NCBI RefSeq assembly: GCF_001514195.1
Contig: NZ_KQ948734.1
Location: 526,462 to 590,461 of the forward strand
Length of the DNA stretch: 64,000 nt
Reading direction: 5' to 3'
Source: Streptomyces griseorubiginosus
GTDB taxonomy: Bacteria; Actinomycetota; Actinomycetes; Streptomycetales; Streptomycetaceae
Shown: piece by piece, positions 60,101-64,000 of the stretch
Position numbering within the stretch: the stretch's first letter is position 1
Layout: the number at the start of each line of letters is the position of its first letter
Notes under the pieces: generated by a model
Told to the model about the DNA's origin: nothing
The model's input: the letters and a program-made list of their open reading frames with translations, nothing else
Databases searched by the model: none
Translations under genes and position numbers: made by a program

Positions 60101-60429
60101 CCAAGAAGACCGGCGACCTCACCAAGCTGCCCGCCTCCACGGTCCGCTTCAACGCGGCCACGGGTCTGGACAGCAGGGTCGAGGCCGGCAAGACGGTCAA
60201 GATCCCGGTGACGGTCGAGGGTGCCGCCAAGGGCTCGAACCTGAAGTCCCTGTCGGTGTACGTGTCGTACGACTACGGCCAGACCTGGAAGAAGGTCACG
60301 GTCACGGGCGGCAAGATCACCGTGAAGAACCCGGCGAAGGGCAAGGCCATCTCCTTCCACGCCAAGATCGCCGACAAGAAGGGCAACAAGTCGACGATCT
60401 CGATCTACAACGCGTACTACGGGAAGTGA
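57106..60429 (+). CDS. secreted S8 (subtilisin-like) serine peptidase, copy 1
   Basis: A 1107-residue exported peptidase. Read from TTG 57106 (AAGGGGG five bases before), the signal peptide is LRRQVKKACAATIATAAAVALAAGMTSPASA, cleaved near residue 31. A pro-region (HRITLITGDRVVVDAKGRVVGLE and GLKVIVGYQGAA) precedes the catalytic domain with Asp231 (VLDTGVDATHPD), His263 (GHGTHVASI) and Ser439 (SGTSMATPHVAG). About 650 further residues contain several beta-sandwich stretches and end KGNKSTISIYNAYYGK. Substrate unknown. A longer + frame reaching 57043 would place the leader hairpin inside coding sequence. Confidence 0.9.
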   Translation: MRRQVKKACAATIATAAAVALAAGMTSPASADAQQTASVSRSGKAQLTPHHRITLITGDRVVVDAKGRVVGLEPAKGRAHIPVQLRKADGHTYVLPSDVVRLVSSGKLDQRLFDVTELNKAATRKSQAKGLKVIVGYQGAASAAKADVRDAGTLRHSLASLNADAVQTPKDDAPELWDAVTNGDKTASGIAHVWLDGVRKASLDKSVPQIGAPKAWAAGYDGKGVKIAVLDTGVDATHPDLKTQVIASKNFSTSADATDKFGHGTHVASIAAGTGAKSGGKYKGVAPGAKILNGKVLSDDGYGDDSQILAGMEWAAEQGADVVNLSLGGGDTPEIDPLEAEVNKLSETKGILFAIAAGNSGPESIGSPGSAASALTVGAVDDKDKLADFSSTGPGLDGQIKPDVTAPGVDITAAAAPGSVIDKEVGEKPPGYLTISGTSMATPHVAGAAAILKQEHPDWGYAELKGALTGSTKGGKYTPFQQGSGRIQVDKAIKQSVIADAVSVSFGTQLWPHTDDKPVTKKLTYRNLGTKDVTLKLASTATNPKGQAAPAGFFKLAATTVTVPAGGTASVDVTVNTKLGGTLDGAYSAYVTATGGGQTVRTAAAVQREIESYDVTLNVLDRDGKLTKNYGADLSGVSGLGSGRWFTPYDADGSVTVRVPKGGYILNSSTFVDPEDATKGTDWLVQPKLNVTKNTTVTLDSRKAKPVDITVPDAAAKSEFAMPGFQIDTADGGFGYGWFLDTYAGFRTAHFGPQVTDGSLTQQFDGHWSKGATEQYDTVAGGKVKQFPTGYTKHYKASELAKVKVGLGAAASGKKGAVSATGWLPGSFSGSSINFPQALPSTRTLHLSTVSGVKWGLSFEQYSGVAPDGFPISDAYYTVGAPLSFQGGKSYAKTFNTAVFGPRLGADYGLYRKGNEIFGSLPLFADGQGNPGSSEFTSVKTTLYKNGVKVGSNDDPLFGEKTFKVPAGKADYKLTTSVKRSVKVAAASTRIDASWTFASKKTGDLTKLPASTVRFNAATGLDSRVEAGKTVKIPVTVEGAAKGSNLKSLSVYVSYDYGQTWKKVTVTGGKITVKNPAKGKAISFHAKIADKKGNKSTISIYNAYYGK

Positions 60430-60451
60430 GCCGTAGGGAGCGGTAGTTGAG

Positions 60452-60484
60452 GGCCCGCCGGAAGCACACCGCTTCCGGCGGGCC
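60452..60484 (+). terminator. hairpin terminator of S8 peptidase copy 1
   Basis: GGCCCGCCGGAAGC pairs perfectly with GCTTCCGGCGGGCC around ACACC, followed by TTTCCC, 22 bases after the stop. Confidence 0.85.
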
Positions 60485-60689
60485 TTTCCCGTGCGATGGG
60501 CCTTTCCTGTGCGGCGGGCGCGGCGGGTGCGGCGGGCGCGACGGGTACGGCGGGGCCTGCGGGGCCCGCCCCGTGCCCCGCCGGTCTGACAGCCCCGTGA
60601 CGGCTCGTCCCCGGCTCGCGGACAGGCTTCTCATGCAGCTCTTATAAGGGGCTTAGCGAGTCATCACGCGTCGTACCTAGCTTGCGGGC

Positions 60690-62144
60690 ATGTTCTTCAC
60701 CTACCTGAGGCGCGAGCTGCGCCGCCGCAGAAAGGCGGCCCTCGTCGTCGCCTCCGGGCTCGCGCTCGGGATCGCGCTGGTCATCGTGGTCAGTTCCGTG
60801 TCGTCCGGCATGGGGAAGGCCCAGGACAAGGTGCTCCAGTCCCTCTACGGGCTGGGCACCGACATGACCGTCACCAAGGCGGCCCAGCCGCAGGCCGACT
60901 CCTCCGACCGGCCGCGCTTCCGGTTCGACGCGCAGGACAACGGCTCCGACGCGGAGCAGAGCAGCGACCGTGTTCTGGTGCAGGGCTTCGAGACCCTGCC
61001 CACCTCCACCGTCACCAAGGTCGACCAGCAGTCCGGTGTCTCCGACGCGGTCGGCGGGCTGAGCCTCCAGGTCATCAAGATCAACGGCCAGTTCACCCGG
61101 GGCGAGTTCCAGCAGAACGGCAACGGCGGCGGCGAGGGCGGCTTCCGCCGCGGCGGCGGTACCGGCGAGCCGCAGGGTGAAGTGCGGGGCGGCGGCGCGA
61201 ACTTCGACGTCAACAACTACTCCGTCTACGGCACGGACGTCACCCGGCCGGCCCTCGGCCCGCTGACCTCCTCCAAGCTCACCAGCGGCCGTACGTTCAA
61301 GTCGACCGAGACGAACGCCAAGGTCGCCGTCCTCGACTCCGCGTACGCCAAGGAGAAGAAGCTCAAGGTCGGCTCCACCCTGACCATCAAGAGCGTCAAG
61401 TTCACGGTGATCGGCATCGCCACCGCGGACAGCGGGGACGCGGCCGCCAACGTCTACATCCCGCTCACCCAGGCGCAGACCCTCAGCGACTCGAAGAACA
61501 AGGTCACCACGATCTACGTCAAGGCGACCGACTCCCAGAAGATCGACTCCGTCAAGTCGTCGATCCAGAAGAACATCTCGGGCACCACGGTGACGACCTC
61601 GGCGGACCTCGCGAGCACGGTGTCCGGATCGCTGTCCACGGCCTCCTCCCTGGCGTCCAACGTCGGCAAGTGGCTCTCCATCGCCGTCCTGGTCGCCGCG
61701 TTCCTCGTGGCCGGTCTGCTCACCTCCTCCGCCGTCTCGCGCCGGGTGCGGGAGTTCGGCACGCTCAAGGCGCTGGGCTGGAAGTCGGGGCGGGTGACCC
61801 GGCAGGTCGTCGGCGAGGCCATGGTCAACGGACTGCTGGGAGGCGTCCTGGGCATCGCCCTGGGCCTCGCGGGAGCGTATGCGGTGACGGCCATCAGCCC
61901 CACGTTGCAAGCCCAGTTGGGCGGCGGGGGAGGCGGCGGTGCCGGTGGTGGGGGCGGGTTCGGCGGCTTTGGCCGGCGGGCTGCCGCCAGGACGCTGGAC
62001 GTCTCCCTCAGCGCTCCGGTCAGCCTGACGACCGTCGCGATCGCGGTCGGTCTGGCGGTGGCCGGTGGTCTCATCGCCGGGGCGTTCGGCGGGTGGCGGG
62101 CGTCGCGGCTGCGGCCGGCGGACGCGTTGCGGCGAGTCGAGTAG
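60690..62144 (+). CDS. FtsX/MacB-like ABC transporter permease
   Basis: A 484-residue permease of the FtsX type. A first membrane helix (ALVVASGLALGIALVIVVSSV, about 20-40) is followed by a large extracytoplasmic MacB-PCD-like domain of about 280 residues with a Gly-rich, disordered middle (NGNGGGEGGFRRGGG). Three C-terminal helices surround the coupling region VSRRVREFGTLKALGWKSGRV, and a second glycine-rich loop (LGGGGGGGAGGGGGFGGF) lies between helices 3 and 4. Such permeases export or extract lipoproteins, peptides or antibiotics. The ATPase gene follows after a repeat-rich gap. ATG 60690 is used. Confidence 0.88.
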   Translation: MFFTYLRRELRRRRKAALVVASGLALGIALVIVVSSVSSGMGKAQDKVLQSLYGLGTDMTVTKAAQPQADSSDRPRFRFDAQDNGSDAEQSSDRVLVQGFETLPTSTVTKVDQQSGVSDAVGGLSLQVIKINGQFTRGEFQQNGNGGGEGGFRRGGGTGEPQGEVRGGGANFDVNNYSVYGTDVTRPALGPLTSSKLTSGRTFKSTETNAKVAVLDSAYAKEKKLKVGSTLTIKSVKFTVIGIATADSGDAAANVYIPLTQAQTLSDSKNKVTTIYVKATDSQKIDSVKSSIQKNISGTTVTTSADLASTVSGSLSTASSLASNVGKWLSIAVLVAAFLVAGLLTSSAVSRRVREFGTLKALGWKSGRVTRQVVGEAMVNGLLGGVLGIALGLAGAYAVTAISPTLQAQLGGGGGGGAGGGGGFGGFGRRAAARTLDVSLSAPVSLTTVAIAVGLAVAGGLIAGAFGGWRASRLRPADALRRVE

Positions 62145-62165
62145 CGGACGTCGGCTGTGGTGCCG

Positions 62166-62253
62166 GTGCGCCTATGGATGTGCCTCGCCTTGTGGTCGCG
62201 CGGGTGCAGGTGCGCCTATGGATGTGCCTCGCCTTGTGGTCGCGCGGGTGCAG
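62166..62253. repeat. 44-bp tandem duplication
   Basis: Unit GTGCGCCTATGGATGTGCCT...GGGTGCAG occurs at 62166-62209 and 62210-62253 with no difference visible, and a partial third copy begins at 62254 (GTGCG). Confidence 0.8.
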
Positions 62254-62270
62254 GTGCGTCGTGGCTGGTC

Positions 62271-62350
62271 GCGCAGTTCCCCGCGCCCCCAGGTGGGTTG
62301 CAGCTGGACGTGCCTGGCCCGCACCCACTCAGGGGCGCGGGGAACTGCGC
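62271..62350. repeat. 80-bp hairpin element with 20-bp terminal inverted repeats (copy C)
   Basis: GCGCAGTTCCCCGCGCCCCC (62271-62290) and AGGGGCGCGGGGAACTGCGC (62331-62350) are inverted repeats with one mismatch. The inner part is only 40 bp, with GGTGGGT and ACCCACT as partial arms. It is a short form of the elements at 37059 and 51313. Confidence 0.75.
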
Positions 62351-62410
62351 GGCAAACCCCCACCGACCCGCGGCCGAACACGAACCCAGACCCATACCCA
62401 GGAGCTCACC

Positions 62411-63094
62411 GTGTACGAACTGAGAAACGTCACCAAGCGCTACTCCCGAGGCAAGGACACCGTCGACGCGCTCGCCGGGGTCGACCTCACCATCGCCGAC
62501 GGGGACCGCCTCGTCATCCAGGGCCCCACCGGCGGCGGCAAGTCGACCCTCCTCCAGATGCTCGGCGGTCTCGACAAGCCCACCGAGGGCGAAGTCGTGC
62601 TGGACGGCACCGACTTGGCCAGGCTGTCGGAGGCCAGGCTCACCAAGGTCCGCAGCGAGAACATCGGCTTCGTCTTCCAGTCCTTCAACCTGATCCCCAC
62701 CCTCACGGCCCAGGAGAACGTGGAGACCGCCCTCGTACCCCTCGGCGTGAAGGGCAAGGAGCGCAGGGACCGGGCTGCGGAGGCGCTCACCTCCGTCGGG
62801 CTCGGGGAGCGGCTCGCGCATCTGCCCTCCGAGATGTCCGGCGGACAGCAGCAGCGGGTCGCCATCGCCCGGGCCCTCGTCAAGCAGCCGAAGGTGCTCC
62901 TCGCCGACGAACCGACCGGCAACCTCGACGAGTCGATGCGCGACGAGATCATGGACGTGCTCGAACGCATGTGGAAGGAGCTGGGATTGACCTTCATCAT
63001 GGTCACCCACGACTCCGCGATCGCGAAGAAGGCCCCCCGTCTGGCGACCATCCGCAAGGGCCGGATCACCGTGAAGGAGAACGCGGCGACCTGA
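62411..63094 (+). CDS. LolD/MacB-type ABC transporter ATPase
   Basis: A 227-residue ABC ATPase. Walker A GPTGGGKST is at about residues 38-46, Q-loop VFQSFNLIPTL, signature MSGGQQQR and Walker B VLLADEPTGNLDE follow, then the switch His in VTHDSA. The order and SFNLIPTLTAQENVE motif place it with LolD/MacB-type ATPases that pair with FtsX permeases. GTG 62411 follows AGGAG. Its partner permease is encoded upstream. The two stand between the S8 peptidase copies, whose promoters suggest independent regulation. No accessory membrane fusion protein gene is present in the window. Confidence 0.9.
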   Translation: MYELRNVTKRYSRGKDTVDALAGVDLTIADGDRLVIQGPTGGGKSTLLQMLGGLDKPTEGEVVLDGTDLARLSEARLTKVRSENIGFVFQSFNLIPTLTAQENVETALVPLGVKGKERRDRAAEALTSVGLGERLAHLPSEMSGGQQQRVAIARALVKQPKVLLADEPTGNLDESMRDEIMDVLERMWKELGLTFIMVTHDSAIAKKAPRLATIRKGRITVKENAAT

Positions 63095-63162
63095 GCACGA
63101 GGCCTCAACTTGCCCTGAATCCGGCAGTCTTGTAACAGACTTTGCTGTCGGCGAGTTGTCTA

Positions 63163-63192
63163 TTGAACGATGTGATCACCCCTCGGCATACT
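63163..63192 (+). promoter_or_regulatory. probable promoter of S8 peptidase copy 2
   Basis: TTGAAC (63163-63168) and CATACT (63187-63192) are 18 bp apart, duplicating the pair at copy 1 within a highly similar block that starts at about 63113. Confidence 0.6.
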
Positions 63193-63237
63193 GCGATTCC
63201 GGGGGGTGCACGCGCAGGTGTGCGAGACCACCCCCGC

Positions 63238-63262
63238 CCGGGTGAACGGGGAATTCACCCGG
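63238..63262 (+). promoter_or_regulatory. 5' leader hairpin of S8 peptidase copy 2
   Basis: CCGGGTGAA and TTCACCCGG, with the same loop and distance to the ribosome site as in copy 1. Confidence 0.55.
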
Positions 63263-63282
63263 TCCTTCTGCAAGGGGGAATC

Positions 63283-64000
63283 TTGCGCAGACAAGTGAAA
63301 AAGGCATGCGCGGCCACGGTCGCCACGGCGGCCGCGGTAGCGCTCGCGGCGGGAATGACCAGCCCTGCCACGGCGGACGCGCAGCAGGGGGTGGGCGCGT
63401 CGAAGTCCGCCGGTGCCGCCCTCACCGCGAAGCACCGCATCACTCTGATCACCGGTGACCGTGTCGTCGTCGACGCCAAGGGCCGGGTCGTCGGCCTGGA
63501 GCGGGCGAAGGGGCGCGAACACATACCCGTGCAGATCCGCAAGGTCGACGGCCACACCCTCGTGGTCCCGGGCGACGCGGTCCGCATGGTCGCGAGCGGC
63601 AAGCTCGACCAGCGGCTGTTCGACGTCACCGAGCTCAACAAGGCCGCCCTCCGCAAGTCCCAGGCCAAGGGGCTGAAGGTCATCGTCGGCTACCAGGGCG
63701 CGGCGAGCGCGGCCAAGGCCGACGTACGGGACGCGGGCACCCTGCGGCGGACCCTGAAGACGCTCAACGCGGACGCCGTCCAGACGCCGCAGAAGGAAAC
63801 GCCCGAGCTGTGGGACGCGGTCACCAGCGGCGACAAGACCGCCTCGGGTATCGCGCACGTGTGGCTCGACGGTGTCCGCAAGGCCAGTCTGGACAAGTCC
63901 GTGCCGCAGATCGGCGCTCCCAAGGCGTGGGCGGCCGGTTACGACGGCAAGGGCGTCAAGATCGCCGTCCTGGACACCGGTGTCGATGCGACCCACCCGG
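63283..64000 (+). CDS. secreted S8 serine peptidase, copy 2, partial (3' end outside window)
   Basis: About 239 codons from TTG 63283 are visible. The signal peptide is nearly identical to that of the copy at 57106 (RRQVKKACAATVATAAAVAL). The pro-region keeps HRITLITGDRVVVDAKGRVVGLE and GLKVIVGYQGAASAAKADVRDAGTL but differs between them at many sites. From about 63801 to the window end the DNA matches copy 1 with a single mismatch that I see, including the catalytic Asp motif VLDTGVDATHP. The promoter and leader are also conserved. Gene conversion or recent partial duplication is the likely cause. Confidence 0.88.
   Translation, partial: MRRQVKKACAATVATAAAVALAAGMTSPATADAQQGVGASKSAGAALTAKHRITLITGDRVVVDAKGRVVGLERAKGREHIPVQIRKVDGHTLVVPGDAVRMVASGKLDQRLFDVTELNKAALRKSQAKGLKVIVGYQGAASAAKADVRDAGTLRRTLKTLNADAVQTPQKETPELWDAVTSGDKTASGIAHVWLDGVRKASLDKSVPQIGAPKAWAAGYDGKGVKIAVLDTGVDATHP

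Larger units (their letters stand above)
62145..62410. other. 266-bp gap between permease and ATPase genes filled by repeats
   Basis: Unusually long for an ABC operon. It holds a 44-bp tandem duplication (62166-62253) and a compact hairpin element (62271-62350). The ATPase ribosome site AGGAG is at its end. Confidence 0.6.

Noticed and set aside
56998..60360. Long minus-strand frame of about 1120 codons opposite the S8 peptidase
   Set aside because: GC-rich codon bias in the true gene opens an antisense frame; no motif, start or ribosome site supports it.

Overview
The window is high-GC actinobacterial DNA. Third-position G/C coding, many GTG and a few TTG starts, ATGA/GTGA start-stop overlaps and sortase, AfsQ, DUF397 and PspC families all point to a Streptomyces chromosome, in a core-type region rather than a mobile island. 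No rRNA, tRNA, transposase, integrase or CRISPR array was seen. All reading is by eye; family names rest on motifs and remembered family features, not on searches.

Layout. 1-3467: a partial AAA ATPase, a methyltransferase and an Xre/DUF397/HATPase developmental-type regulatory trio with a perfect 20-bp palindrome in its divergent promoter. 4177-12665: M20 amidohydrolase, then a nucleoside uptake and catabolism cluster (BMP lipoprotein, ABC ATPase, two permeases, cytidine deaminase, thymidine phosphorylase). 12761-19059: Uma2 nuclease-like protein, AEC transporter, STAS protein, ECF sigma factor with a SnoaL-like tail, MFS exporter with divergent LysR regulator, alpha/beta hydrolase. 19173-22029: adenosine deaminase, a small secreted protein, PspC and VanZ proteins. 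22022-26218: AfsQ1/AfsQ2 two-component system, its lipoprotein and divergent SigQ. 26427-33478: lipoprotein, uridine kinase-like protein, second small secreted protein, a short plus a full-length aldehyde dehydrogenase, deoC, PH-like membrane protein and a PIG-V-like GT-C protein. 33667-41508: Tat-exported metallophosphatase, phosphosugar mutase, purine nucleoside phosphorylase, gamma-glutamylcyclotransferase-like protein, LpdA-like flavoprotein and a DeoR regulator. 41973-49547: acyl-CoA carboxylase set (alpha, beta, epsilon), tiny membrane protein, Maf, biotin ligase and adenylate cyclase. 49593-56838: PT-rich membrane protein, enoyl-CoA hydratase, diguanylate cyclase, histidine ammonia-lyase, LAXTG surface protein, acidic protein and L,D-transpeptidase. 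57106-64000: two near-duplicate S8 peptidases flanking a FtsX/LolD-type ABC transporter; the second peptidase runs off the window.

How it works together. Uptake (BMP-ABC), deaminases (cdd, add), phosphorylases (deoA, purine nucleoside phosphorylase), phosphosugar mutase and deoC form an almost complete route from exogenous nucleosides to bases and glycolytic intermediates. Their four or five separate transcription units carry the same palindrome CTACGCGCGTAG or a close variant just upstream, so they look like one dispersed regulon. The carboxylase subunits and biotin ligase form a second functional group, and AfsQ1/Q2-SigQ a regulatory one.

Most notable items: the shared nucleoside operator, an apparent ATC start codon for the nucleoside ABC ATPase, mosaic gene conversion between the S8 peptidase copies, three hairpin (MITE-like) elements with the same 20-bp arms, and tandem repeats that begin at stop codons.
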